A stretch of 64,000 nt of DNA, taken from NCBI GenBank assembly GCA_963682005.1, contig OY820914.1, forward strand, positions 62,001 to 126,000, read 5' to 3'. The translations under genes and the position numbers were made by a program. Under the pieces are notes generated by a model. The model worked only from the letters and a program-made list of their open reading frames with translations, made no database searches and was not told where the DNA came from. Below are positions 9,111-21,000 of this stretch, piece after piece (positions within the stretch are counted from its first letter, which is position 1; each line of letters opens with the position of its first letter). The stretch is from CAIYUC01 sp963682005 (GTDB lineage: Bacteria; Bacteroidota; Bacteroidia; Bacteroidales; FEN-979).

Positions 9111-9153
9111 AAAAAAAAAGAGGTTGTCTCAAAAGTAAATTTTGAGACAACCT
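9111..9153 (-). terminator. rho-independent terminator after the 9164-26447 operon
   Basis: A perfect 14-bp inverted repeat (AGGTTGTCTCAAAA at 9121-9134, TTTTGAGACAACCT at 9140-9153) with a 5-nt loop. On the minus strand it is followed by C and nine T residues (9119-9111). It begins 11 bp after the stop codon at 9164 and ends before the next start at 9095. Confidence 0.9.
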
Positions 9154-9163
9154 CCGGGATTAA

Positions 9164-12100
9164 TTACTTGTCGTTGACAAGTTTGATTGTTTTTACATAT
9201 TCATCGGTGTTTGTATTTAACCGGATGGTGGCCATATAGATCCCTGTTACCAGGTTGCCTGCATCAAACCTGAGCGAATGATCACCGCTTGTTTGTTTCT
9301 CATTCACAAGGGTTTTTACGGTTTTTCCTAATAAATCACGGACCTCGAGTATTACATTTCCGTCTGCCGGCAATGAATAATTGATGATCGTATAATTTTT
9401 AAAAGGATTGGGATAGTTGGTGAAGGTCAAATCTTTCTTTGATGACATTTCATTGATCCCGATTGTGGAAGCATCTAATATATCCATAGAAATAGTAGCA
9501 TTGTTAATAACATTATAATGTTCATTTGCCAGTTCATTTAATGGATCGGAAGCCAGGGTGAACCTGATGGATGCTCCGTTCACAAATGCATCGGTCGTGA
9601 TCAGCCTGAGCATAATAAGTTCTGCTCCCGCATCAAGGTTGGCCGGGTTCTGCGAATTCCATCCAATTCTCAATTCATTACCGTTTATAGTCCAGTCGAG
9701 TTGCCCGGTAGTTCCGTTCATGAAAACATCGCTTACAGTAACCAGGTCAGCCGGGAAATTCAGGACCAGCGACATGGCTCCGACTTTAGAGGCATTGACA
9801 AGGCGTACCGGGAGGTCAAATTCCTGGTTGCGTCCTATCTGCTGCGTCGAATTGTAGATGAGATTCATGCTGTTAGCTGCTGATTTTCCAAGATCCGGAT
9901 CATAGCTGCGATTGAAGTCACCGGTGCATAATCCATACATGTCGGCAGTAATGTCTGTTCCAACCGGTAAGTTAACACTTGGGAATACTTCAATGCTGCT
10001 TGGAGAAGGATTGGCTGAGATCGTTTCGCCCGCTTTCCAGAACGTCCAGTCAGGTCTTCCGAATGCATCACCATAAACGAAATTGCGCTGGATCCTCAGG
10101 GCGTCGGTGGAGTTGATATAGTTGTTGAAGTCATTTGATCCGTCGGCTACATCACCTGCATAGAATCTCACTTTCTCGATGGTGACCTGATGTGTGAACC
10201 AGTAGTTCACCTGTGCAGCATCCGTCGTGTTCACACTGCCTTCCGCCGTATGGGTTGAAGTTGCAACAACATCATACGAGCAATCCGGGCACAGGTTCGT
10301 GAATTCATAATAACCTGATGCATCTGTCATGACTTCTCCAAGCTTATCTGAATGACCAGTATCGCTTGTTTTATAAAGCTTAACTTTAATGTCCTGTCCG
10401 GTCAGAACCGTATTGCTGGTGTTGTAGTAATTGAATACACCGCTGATGGTTTTACGCTGGTTGACGGTGATCTTAAGAACATTTGACTCTTCAATACAGG
10501 ATTTTCCGTTTGAACTTGCTGTTGCCACCCTCCTATACCATGTATCAGCTGTCAAAATATCAGGATCATACGTCTCGGAAGTTGCTCCTGAGATATTGCT
10601 GAAGTTGCTGTTATCAGTACTTTTCTGCCATTGATAAGCAAAGGAACCATCTCCGGTTGCGGGAACGCTTGTGAATGCCACAGGATCATCACCTGAGCAA
10701 ATTGTCTGTTCTTCTGCAATTGAGCCCGGAACAAAGTTGATTACTTCAATGTAAAGTACATTGGTAACCTCCGTGCAGGAATGCCCGTTGGAAGTGGCCG
10801 TGACAAGACGCCTGTACCAGGTGTCGGCTGACAATATACCCTGATTGTAAGTCTCCGATGTCGCTCCGTCAATATTTGCAAAATCAGTTGATCCGCTGGT
10901 CGGGCTTGACTGCCACTGGTAGGTGAATAAACCATCACCGGTTGGGGCTACACTTGTAAATGCATTGGGATCATCACCTTCACAGATCACCTGTGATCCG
11001 GAGATTGAGCCCGGGATAAAGTTGATCACTTCGATGTAAAGTACATTGGTAACCTCCGTGCAGGAATGCCCGTTGGAAGTGGCCGTGACAAGACGCCTGT
11101 ACCAAGTGTCGGCTGACAGTATACCCTGATTGTAAGTCTCCGATGTCGCTCCGTCAATATTTGCAAAATCAGCTGATCCGCTGGTCGTGCTTGACTGCCA
11201 CTGGTAGGTGAATACACCGTCGCCGGTCGGGGCTGCACTTGTGAATGCATTGGGATCGTCACCTTCACAGATCACCTGTGATCCGGAGATTGAGCCCGGG
11301 ATAAAGTTGATCACTTCGATGTAAAGTACATTGGTAACCTCCGTGCAGGAATGTCCGTTTGAAGTTGCTGTGACAAGACGCCTGTACCAGGTGTCGGCTG
11401 ACAGTATACCCTGATTGTAAGTCTCCGATGTCGCTCCGTCAATATTTGCAAAATCAGCTGATCCGCTGGTCGTGCTTGACTGCCACTGGTAGGTGAATAC
11501 ACCGTCGCCGGTCGGGGCTGCACTTGTGAATGCATTGGGATCGTCACCTTCGCAGATCACCTGTGATCCGGAGATTGAACCCGGGACAAAGTTGATCACT
11601 TCGATGTAAAGTACATTGGTCACCTCCGTGCAGGAATGTCCGTTTGAAGTTGCTGTGACAAGACGCCTGTACCAGGTGTCGGCTGACAGTATACCCTGAT
11701 TGTAAGTCTCCGATGTCGCTCCGTCAATATTTGCAAAATCAGCTGATCCGCTGGTCGTGCTTGCCTGCCACTGGTAAGTGAATACTCCGTCGCCGGTCGG
11801 GGCTGCACTTGTGAATGCATTGGGATCATCCCCTTCACAGATCACCTGTGATCCGGAGATTGAGCCCGGGATAAAGTTGATCACTTCGATGTAAAGTACA
11901 TTGGTCATCTCTGTGCAGGAATGTCCGTTTGAAGTTGCTGTGACAAGACGCCTGTACCAGGTGTCGGCTGACAGTATACCCTGATTGTAAGTCTCCGATG
12001 TCGCTCCGTCAATATTTGCAAAATCAGCTGATCCGCTGGTCGTGCTTGCCTGCCACTGGTAAGTGAATAAACCATCACCGGTTGGGGCTACACTTGTGAA

Positions 12101-14962
12101 TGCATCGGGATCATCACCTTCACAGATCACCTGTGATCCGGAGATTGAGCCCGGGATAAAGTTGATCACTTCGATGTAAAGTACATTGGTCACCTCCGTG
12201 CAGGAATGTCCGTTTGAAGTTGCTGTGACAAGACGCCTGTACCAGGTGTCGGCTGACAGTATACCCTGATTGTAAGTCTCCGATGTCGCTCCGTCAATAT
12301 TTGCAAAATCAGCTGATCCGCTGGTCGTGCTTGACTGCCACTGGTAGGTGAATACACCGTCGCCGGTCGGGGCTGCACTTGTGAATGCATTGGGATCGTC
12401 ACCTTCGCAGATCACCTGTGATCCGGAGATTGAACCCGGGACAAAGTTGATCACTTCGATGTAAAGTACATTGGTCACCTCTGTGCAGGAATGTCCGTTT
12501 GAAGTTGCTGTGACAAGACGCCTGTACCAGGTGTCGGCTGACAGTATACCCTGATTGTAAGTCTCCGATGTCGCTCCGTCAATATTTGCAAAATCAGCTG
12601 ATCCGCTGGTCGTGCTTGCCTGCCACTGGTATGTGAATACTCCGTCGCCGGTCGGGGCTGCACTTGTGAATGCATTGGGATCATCACCTTCACAGATCAC
12701 CTGTGATCCGGAGATTGAGCCCGGGATAAAGTTGATCACTTCGATGTAAAGTACATTGGTCACCTCTGTGCAGGAATGTCCGTTTGAAGTTGCTGTGACA
12801 AGACGCCTGTACCAGGTGTCGGCTGACAGTATACCCTGATTGTAAGTCTCCGATGTCGCTCCGTCAATATTTGCAAAATCAGCTGATCCGCTGGTCGTGC
12901 TTGACTGCCACTGGTAGGTGAATACACCGTCGCCGGTCGGGGCTGCACTTGTGAATGCATTGGGATCGTCACCTTCGCAGATCACCTGTGATCCGGAGAT
13001 TGAACCCGGGACAAAGTTGATCACTTCGATGTAAAGTACATTGGTCACCTCCGTGCAGGAATGTCCGTTTGAAGTTGCTGTGACAAGACGCCTGTACCAG
13101 GTGTCGGCTGACAGTATACCCTGATTGTAAGTCTCCGATGTCGCTCCGTCAATATTTGCAAAATCAGCTGATCCGCTGGTCGTGCTTGACTGCCACTGGT
13201 AGGTGAATACACCGTCGCCGGTTGGGGCTGCACTTGTGAATGCATTGGGATCATCACCTTCACAGATCACCTGTGAACCGGAGATTGAGCCCGGGATAAA
13301 GTTGATCACTTCGATGTAAAGTACATTGGTCACCTCTGTGCAGGAATGTCCGTTTGAAGTTGCTGTGACAAGACGCCTGTACCAGGTGTCGGCTGACAGT
13401 ATACCCTGATTGTAAGTCTCCGATGTCGCTCCGTCAATATTTGCAAAATCAGCTGATCCGCTGGTCGTGCTTGACTGCCACTGGTAGGTGAATACACCGT
13501 CGCCGGTCGGGGCTGCACTTGTGAATGCATTGGGATCGTCACCTTCGCAGATCACCTGTGATCCCGAAATTGAACCCGGAACAAAGTTAATTACTTCAAC
13601 ATAAAGCACATTGGTTTCCTCGGAACAGTCGTTGCCATTCAAGGAGGAGGTAACTATTCTCTTGTACCATGCATCAGCCGTCAGTACGTCTGGATTGTAG
13701 GTTTCCGACGTGGCTCCGGAAATATTACTGAAACTGCTGTTATTTGTGCTTACCTGCCATTGGTAGGTAAATGTTCCATCACCCGTAGGAGCCACACTTG
13801 TGAATGCAGCGGGATCATCTCCTTCACAGATCACCTGGGAACCAGAAATTGAACCCGGGATAAAATTATTCACCGTCACCAAAATCGGATCGCTTACGGT
13901 AAAGCAGGGAACCTCGTTCAGTGTGGATGTCGCAATTCTTCTGTACCATGTATCTGCGGACAGGGCATCTGTTGTATAGTCTTTACTTGTTCCTCCGGTT
14001 GACACATTGGCGTATGTACCGGTTTGTGTGCTGCTGCTCTGCCACTGGTAGGCGATCATGCCTCCCGTGACCGTGCTTCCTGTTAAACTGGCTGTTGTTC
14101 CTTCACAAATAGTCTGGGCCGTGCCAATGGTATTTGCTGTCAGTGTGTTTACAGTCAACCCACCTGCAATATAATAGTCACCTGTAGGTTTATCGCAATA
14201 AGGTATGTAATCGGGGGCTGCATCAGGTGAATATTCGCAATATGTACCCTGTGTGTTTTCAATAAATGTCAAAGATGCAGAGGTTGTGCTGCCAACAATA
14301 TCAAACCTTAAGGTAAAGAGGATGGAATTATCATCTAAGGTGATCCCGGGTCCGAAGCCGGAAACCCTGATCTGATCCTGAAATCCGGTCGTATTAACTG
14401 AAAATCCCAGATAATCCGGAGGAATACCTGCCCATAAAGCCGGATTCGTGTAGATTACTGTCGGTGATGATATCTTCGTATGGTCGTAGGCCAACCTGAG
14501 GGAAATTATCCCCACATTTGTAAATGATGACACTTTAACTGGGATATCCACGGTTGTGTTTTCCCGGCATACTGTTACAGAGGATACGGTTGTAACCGGC
14601 CCTCCTGTCGGATTAACGGTGATGCCCGCCCCTCCTGTCATATTCAGATTGGTGTTGTTCGGCACATAATGCGCCTTTACGGTGTAGGCATAAGAGCCCG
14701 TTACGCTTTCCGAGACGGTCCAGGTGAGTGCACTCCCGGTTCCGTCCTGGTGTTCGCCCACGGCGACGCCATTTCGGTATAAGGTGTATTCATAATTTGA
14801 CCCGCTCTGGGAACCGGACAGAGTAATGGTACTCGATCCGCTTCCACAGTAATGGGCCGAGCCTGACACTGTAAATGCTGTCAATCCCTGGGAATATCCC
14901 TGGAAGCTTAGCAAAATCATAGTGATGAGGCACGTGAACTTGCAGTAAAGTTTTGTTTTCAT
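9164..14962 (-). CDS. surface Ig-like repeat protein with cohesin/dockerin-like cassette and T9SS sorting domain
   Basis: 1,932 residues. Signal peptide 1-24 (ends GYSQG). An Ig-like domain (27-115) and a cohesin-like domain (about 121-264) precede thirteen Ig-like repeats of about 95 residues (271-1504). Each repeat begins PGSISGSQVICEGDDP, has a central FTYQWQ strand and ends TNVLYIEVINF; ten of them are nearly identical. The C-terminal cassette holds a CnaB-like domain (from 1505), dockerin-like repeats (about 1576-1629; VNTTDAAQVNYW, YINSTDALRIQRNF), a cohesin-like domain (1704-1821) and a T9SS type A tail (1837-1932; YPNPF, KTIKLVNDK). The repeats probably form a long flexible stalk holding the N-terminal modules off the cell. 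It is the last gene of the operon, 79 bp after the upstream gene, and is followed by a strong terminator. Homologous recombination between repeats could change its length. Confidence 0.92.
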   Translation of the reverse strand: MKTKLYCKFTCLITMILLSFQGYSQGLTAFTVSGSAHYCGSGSSTITLSGSQSGSNYEYTLYRNGVAVGEHQDGTGSALTWTVSESVTGSYAYTVKAHYVPNNTNLNMTGGAGITVNPTGGPVTTVSSVTVCRENTTVDIPVKVSSFTNVGIISLRLAYDHTKISSPTVIYTNPALWAGIPPDYLGFSVNTTGFQDQIRVSGFGPGITLDDNSILFTLRFDIVGSTTSASLTFIENTQGTYCEYSPDAAPDYIPYCDKPTGDYYIAGGLTVNTLTANTIGTAQTICEGTTASLTGSTVTGGMIAYQWQSSSTQTGTYANVSTGGTSKDYTTDALSADTWYRRIATSTLNEVPCFTVSDPILVTVNNFIPGSISGSQVICEGDDPAAFTSVAPTGDGTFTYQWQVSTNNSSFSNISGATSETYNPDVLTADAWYKRIVTSSLNGNDCSEETNVLYVEVINFVPGSISGSQVICEGDDPNAFTSAAPTGDGVFTYQWQSSTTSGSADFANIDGATSETYNQGILSADTWYRRLVTATSNGHSCTEVTNVLYIEVINFIPGSISGSQVICEGDDPNAFTSAAPTGDGVFTYQWQSSTTSGSADFANIDGATSETYNQGILSADTWYRRLVTATSNGHSCTEVTNVLYIEVINFVPGSISGSQVICEGDDPNAFTSAAPTGDGVFTYQWQSSTTSGSADFANIDGATSETYNQGILSADTWYRRLVTATSNGHSCTEVTNVLYIEVINFIPGSISGSQVICEGDDPNAFTSAAPTGDGVFTYQWQASTTSGSADFANIDGATSETYNQGILSADTWYRRLVTATSNGHSCTEVTNVLYIEVINFVPGSISGSQVICEGDDPNAFTSAAPTGDGVFTYQWQSSTTSGSADFANIDGATSETYNQGILSADTWYRRLVTATSNGHSCTEVTNVLYIEVINFIPGSISGSQVICEGDDPDAFTSVAPTGDGLFTYQWQASTTSGSADFANIDGATSETYNQGILSADTWYRRLVTATSNGHSCTEMTNVLYIEVINFIPGSISGSQVICEGDDPNAFTSAAPTGDGVFTYQWQASTTSGSADFANIDGATSETYNQGILSADTWYRRLVTATSNGHSCTEVTNVLYIEVINFVPGSISGSQVICEGDDPNAFTSAAPTGDGVFTYQWQSSTTSGSADFANIDGATSETYNQGILSADTWYRRLVTATSNGHSCTEVTNVLYIEVINFIPGSISGSQVICEGDDPNAFTSAAPTGDGVFTYQWQSSTTSGSADFANIDGATSETYNQGILSADTWYRRLVTATSNGHSCTEVTNVLYIEVINFIPGSISGSQVICEGDDPNAFTSVAPTGDGLFTYQWQSSPTSGSTDFANIDGATSETYNQGILSADTWYRRLVTATSNGHSCTEVTNVLYIEVINFVPGSIAEEQTICSGDDPVAFTSVPATGDGSFAYQWQKSTDNSNFSNISGATSETYDPDILTADTWYRRVATASSNGKSCIEESNVLKITVNQRKTISGVFNYYNTSNTVLTGQDIKVKLYKTSDTGHSDKLGEVMTDASGYYEFTNLCPDCSYDVVATSTHTAEGSVNTTDAAQVNYWFTHQVTIEKVRFYAGDVADGSNDFNNYINSTDALRIQRNFVYGDAFGRPDWTFWKAGETISANPSPSSIEVFPSVNLPVGTDITADMYGLCTGDFNRSYDPDLGKSAANSMNLIYNSTQQIGRNQEFDLPVRLVNASKVGAMSLVLNFPADLVTVSDVFMNGTTGQLDWTINGNELRIGWNSQNPANLDAGAELIMLRLITTDAFVNGASIRFTLASDPLNELANEHYNVINNATISMDILDASTIGINEMSSKKDLTFTNYPNPFKNYTIINYSLPADGNVILEVRDLLGKTVKTLVNEKQTSGDHSLRFDAGNLVTGIYMATIRLNTNTDEYVKTIKLVNDK
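10735..13584 (-). repeat. ten near-identical 285-bp tandem repeats inside the Ig-like protein gene
   Basis: Period 285 bp exactly (95 codons), readable from the recurrent AAAGTTGATCACTTCGATGT start every 285 bp from about 10735 to 13296. Copies differ by a handful of bases. Diverged copies flank the array on both sides, so the core amplified recently. Variant positions (ACA/ATA before AAGTTGATC, giving Val/Ile) form partly alternating patterns that point to amplification in 570-bp or larger blocks. Confidence 0.95.
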
Positions 14963-15041
14963 TTGGGTTGTTTGTTTTTGTTAGTTATTGCTGTTTTTAA
15001 TTTTTTGGTTATATATTGAGTTCATCTGTCTTCTGATTTTT

Positions 15042-18000
15042 TTATTTTGAAATGATCATTTTTATTGTTCTGACCTTTTCATCCATCTCATTCACCAACC
15101 TGATCCTTGCTGTATAAACGCCCGGTTCAAGGTCTGAACCATCAAATCTCAGCCTGTGGTCGCCGGCCATTTCACCATCATTCAAAAGGGTCTTCACGCG
15201 CTGACCGATAAGATTGTATAATTCAAGGCTTACCCGTCCGTCGAAAGGCAGGGAATAACAAATCATGGTGTAGCTGCTGAAGGGGTTGGGGTAATTCCGT
15301 ATTGAAATTTCATCCGTAATGAAAGGTCTTTCTGTGATTCCAACACCAGTGATCCTGATGATCCCGGCGCTTAATACCGCATCTTTCATTCTTTCATACC
15401 GGTCATCAGCCAGCTCATTCAAAGGGCTGTTTACAAGGGAGATCATCAGGGAATCTCCTTCCTTAACGGCTCCGCTCATTTTCATCCGGAGTATCATAAT
15501 TTCAGAACCGTCGGCCAGTGCCATCGCATCTTCCGAATGCCATCCGATCCTGAGTTCGCCTCCATTTACGGCCCAATTAAGATGTCCTTCAGCACCCGGT
15601 ATCAGAATATCTTTCACTTCAGCAAATTCTGAGGGAAAGCTGAATATCAGCGATACCGCTCCAACTACTGAAGAATTAACGATCCTTACCGGAAGGTCAA
15701 ATTCCTGTCCGGGCGTTACCTGTAGTGATCCTGCACGAATCAATGCAACAGATGATCCTGCTGATTTCGTTGAAGAAGGATCGAAACTCCGGTTGAAATC
15801 CCCGGTGCATAACCCGTAAAAGTCCGTCGTAATATCATTCCCCGGAAGAACAGTAATGTTCGGATATTCGAGTTCCGGCAGTGTATTTCCGCTAATGGTC
15901 TCCCCTGCTTTCCAGAACGTCCAGGCTGGCCGGTCAAATTCAGTCCCGAGGACGAAATTGCGCTGGATCCTGGACGCATCGGTGGCATTAATGTATGATA
16001 CATCCCCCGTCACATCCCCGGCAAAAAACCGTACCTTTTCAATTGCATAAGGATGAACGCCCCAGTAGTTTACCTGTGCGGCATCGGTGGTGTTTACTGC
16101 GCCATCCGTCGACATGGAAGATGTTGCAACCACGTCATACGTCAGGTCAGGGCAAAGATTCCGGAATTCATAATATCCGTCCGGACTGGTGATATCATAT
16201 TGCGAAATGAATCCTCCTTCATGGTAAAAGAGCTGCACCGCCACATCGCTGGACAGTGGAGTATTTGACGAGTTATAATAATGGAATGTCCCGCTGATCA
16301 TCTGACGTTCATTTACGGTTATTACATTGATCGCGGTATCACTGCATCCTTTGTCGGAAGTGAAGGTGTAGGTCAGGGGATGACTGCCGGCGCCTGCGAT
16401 GGAAGCATTAAATATGGCTCCCGATACTCCATCTCCGCTATAATACCCGCCGGAAGGCAATCCGCCTGTCAACGGGTAGTTCGTTGACGTAATGCACTGC
16501 GGAACAAGTGTTTCCTGCCACGTGACTGCGGGTGTCGGATTAACGGATATTGTGAGGGAAGCACATGCTGATACTGAATTACAGATGCCTTCATTCTCAT
16601 ACCTGCCAAAATAGGTTGTCGTTGCTGAAGGGAAAACTTCAAGATCATTCCCGGTTCCGACTTCAGTTCCACCGCATGTTCCGGCGAACCATCTTATGGT
16701 TTCATGAGTACCGCCACCTCCGCCGTTCAACGTCAGAACGGTGCCCTGCCCGCTGCAAATGGTCTCTGAACCAGCCGTGACTGAGACAGGGTTAAAGGAA
16801 GCCTGTTCAACTGTGATGGTAACAGACTTGCAGGCAGACTGAAAAGCACATGAGGAGCCATCTTCATAACGACCATAGTAGGTAGTTGTAGTTCCGGGGG
16901 TAACAGCCAGGCCATTCCCGACCCCGACCAGGCTGGTTCCGCAACCATCTTTGTACCATGCGATAATTTCATTGCTTCCGCCACCTCCCCCAACCAGGCT
17001 CAGGTTCGTGCTTCCGCCATTGCAAATAACCAGTTCAGTTGCCCCGGCAGCGTCAGGATCTGTCGAATGGATGCAAAGCTCCCCGTTCTGGAAATCTCCG
17101 AAGCTTGTCATTCCTGTTATCTGGGTGGTTGTAGAAGTCCTGACACCCATTGACGCCGGACTCCATGACGCTCCATCCCAAACTTTTATGAAAACATTGC
17201 TGGTGGATGTTCCCCCGTCAATATCTTCAGGAACAAACGTAAAGGTTGCATCATACGTGGTAAATCCGATGCCGCTATTGGTCAATGTCCAGTAACGGTT
17301 TATACTCCTGTAGGCGTTGATCCCTGAAACGGCTATTTCAGGATGATCCGTTCCCGTTGTTTTTGCCAGCAAAGTGCCGCTGGTCTGAACATTGGAAAAT
17401 CCTATACTGACCGGCGTAAAATACAAAAGATCACCGACAGGAAAAGTTCTTCTCTGATCACCTGTCGGAATATTCCAGGCCAGGTTACCGATGATATATC
17501 TTGCCTGACCTGCTCCTGTTACCGTGACATCTGAAGACAGCGTCAATATTGAAGATCCGGTGAAAATTTTCCCGTTTGTAAAAACCAGGCTTTGTTTTAC
17601 AGTCTGATTGTTTGCAAGCATGATGCCTTCCGGGTTGTTGAGCAGAAGGTCATTAAATGTTGAGGGCGTACTTCCACCAATTGTTTGCAACGTATTCCCG
17701 TTGAATGTAATCCTGCCTGCTGATGCGTCAAATTCACCATTGTTCGTGAAATTCCCGTCAATGGTATGGGCGGAATCTGAAGCATTGAATGATGCCCCGG
17801 CTTCAATCGTAACATTACCGCCAATGGACATCCTGTTAACTGCCGTGACTGAAGCGGTTCCTGCTATTGTAAAATTCATGTGGATCCTCAATGGGTCTTC
17901 AGGCAGGCTTTTAACGCCGGAACCGCTGAACAGCAGATGATGATACCCCGCCGGGGTCCCGTTTGGATTCACGACTTCCTGGTCAGTGCCATTGTATTCG

Positions 18001-21000
18001 ATCGTGGCATCTTCATTGTCTGCACGAAAGATCCCTTTATTCACCAGTGACCCCGCGATAGCCAGGTATGCATTGTATTCAAGGTCAAGAGAGGCATCCG
18101 GATCGATTGAAAGGTCATAGAATGACGTTGTTCCTGAAATTGTGGCATTGGCTGTTTTGAACGAGACATGGCTTGTATTTGCATTGTAAACTCCCTCCTG
18201 GTTGATCCATGCACCTTCGGATCCGTAAACATTGAACTGACAATCGGCGGAAGCATTCACTATTCCGCCATTTTCAATGGAAATATTTCTGACTTCTGCA
18301 AGGGCAGGCAAGGTTGGGTCATGCGATGTTGAAAGAGCATCCGGGATGATGACGTTTGTTACATTCGACGGAGAACCAACCGGTGTCCAGTTTTCAAGTG
18401 TATTCCACCGGTCGCTCACCGATCCGTTCCAGGTAAGAACCGGATGGTCAGAAGCCCCCAATGTGACAGTATAGATTCCGAACCCTGAGGGCCAGTAGTC
18501 GATATTTACATTCTGCAATGCAACCCAGTTTTCTCCAATATCATTGTTTGACCTTCCCCATTCTATAATATCACTGCCTGCCATGGAAGCAGTCCAGTAA
18601 ACGAGTTCATTCTCAGCGTTCCCATTCAGTTCCGAATCAAGGTAATGTGAAGAAACTGAAGCCATGACATTGCTTCCCCCTGCCTGGACAAACTCATAGA
18701 TACGCTGGATAGCACCGGGGTTCCATGAAGGTGCATCCCCGATCGCGATCTTTACTCTGAGTTCTGAAGGCAGCGTTCCTCCATTTTCAAGTTTCACCGT
18801 AGTAAATTGATTCCCGAATGAATACAGGACGTTCGCAGCGATGGATGTACGCTTTATGATACCCGTCACATCCCCTGTTCCTGTGGTGATTGCTGATGCT
18901 CCCATCGTAAGTGTGTGGATCCCCATTTCTAATGTGCCCTGTTTTGCTGTCGGATTGGAGCTCTGCAAATTCAGGACGCCATTCACAACCAGGTCATTAA
19001 CAGATGTAACACCGGCAGGACGGTTGATGGTAAAATTATTGAGACCGTTTGTTATGGCCGGGATCGTGAGGCTGGAGGATGTTCCGCCGATTTCCATGTT
19101 GCTCGTGAGACCTCCGATAACTGCATGACTACCTGACACGTTATCATTCAGCACCAGTGTGTTTGATCCGATCGAAAAAGACCCGGGATTCAGATCGAGG
19201 GTGCCGTTTACCGTGGCAATTGAAGATGTTCCGGGTCCTTTTCCATCAATGACCAGGTTGTCGATATACCAGAAGTCAATACCATAAGTATAACCGGTAA
19301 TAAAGAACCTTAAATAAAATGTTCCTCCGACATTGGTTGTCCAGTCAAAAACATGTCCGGTCTCAGGGCCCACATTTTCAGTGCCTGTCATTGCAAGCGA
19401 GTACATATCCGTCCATGGTCCCGAAGATGAAGTTGCACATTGTACCTTTACCGTGTATGGGTCCGTTGTCGCATCATAATTGTCGATCAGCTGGTCCCAG
19501 TGGATATTCAACGATGAATATCCGGCCGTATTTATTGAACGGTAGATATAGGATGTATAATTGGTCTGACTGAAAATCCCGTATAAATACTGAAGTTCAC
19601 CGGGCATTCCTCCTGCATTTGAGCTTGAAACCTGTGAAAACTGGTTATAATAATTCCCAATGTTCCCTGACCAGTTGTTCAGGTCATCAAATGTATCGGT
19701 AAGCAGATTAACAGGTGACCCGGGAATTCCTCCCTGGATAACTCCGCCCGGGTTTGTTGTCAGATTCATAAGCACATCAGGATCGGCAGGCATCTCATAC
19801 CCTGTGGTGATGGAAGTATTACCGGAATATACAAGGTTGACACGGCCTGAAAAGGAAGGTGCTGAAGTCAGCCGTCCGCCTGATCTGGTGATGGTACAAC
19901 CATCTCCGAGGGTCAGATAACCACCATTAATAAACAGGCCGTTTTCAAGATTCAGAGACCCGTTTACTGTAAGATCGGCGGTTAAATTCGTCCTGGCATT
20001 GATGGTAAGCTCTTTTAAACCATCGGTGATTGACCGGAGTGAGGTTTCCCCGTTAATGATCAGGATTGAATTATCTCCCCCGAAAATCTCACAGGGTGTG
20101 GCATAATTGATCTTTCCGTTTATAGTCAGCGTGTTTGCTGCCAGGCGGAGTACCGGAGTGCCGGCCACGCTTGTGAACTTCAATTCTTTTGTAACCACCA
20201 GGTCAGAGGCCATGGTTACATCTGCGGCATCAGAAATTGTAACGGATGATGCCGTGTGAGATGCCTGTGGTATTTCAAAGCCAGTGGAATATTCGACAGA
20301 TCCATTTTCATAGATCAGGTCCAGACCGCCTGAGCCATAATTAAAAACAGGTGAAACATCAAAGCTCCCTGCAGGATAAACAGCATCGGGAGTGCCTCTT
20401 TGTATGACGACGCCTGAGGTTCCGCCATTTCCCATGATGATTTTATCGGAATTTATGACGAGACCGTACAGGAGGCTTATCCTTGCAAACGGAAAATTGC
20501 CGGAACCTGTCAATGTTAAACCCTCTTCACTGGAGTTTGAAACATCAAAATTGGCCGCCATCGATGAAATCGTTCCGTTGTTTGTGAATATCTGCTGTGT
20601 CCCCGAATTCATCATGATCCGGGTATAAGGATCGGTGGAGGTGATCGTGGCGCCCGGGTTATTTGTAACACTGCCTCCTATGATCACCCAGGTGTTCATA
20701 TATTCGGATCCCCCGGCAAGAGATAAAAGTCCGCTGTTACTGAAAGTCCCGGCAATGGCCAGGATGGCTTCCGATTCAACTGTTAATGAGGCTCCGGAGC
20801 TGATTGTCAAATCCCTGCACACACCACCGTCAGGACCGACAACGGGCATGTTCGGAACATCAGAAGGTATGATGACATCGGTCAGGGAAGACGGGACACC
20901 ACCGCACCAGTTTGAAGCATCATTCCAGTCGGCGCTGGTTGTACCGAGCCATTGTCCGGGTATGCCTGAAATGCTGATCAGTACAGAGGAGGAATAATCT

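Noticed and set aside
10735..13584. 285-bp periodic repeat as a CRISPR-like array
   Set aside because: No unique spacers; repeats are contiguous, in frame and code for Ig-like domains.
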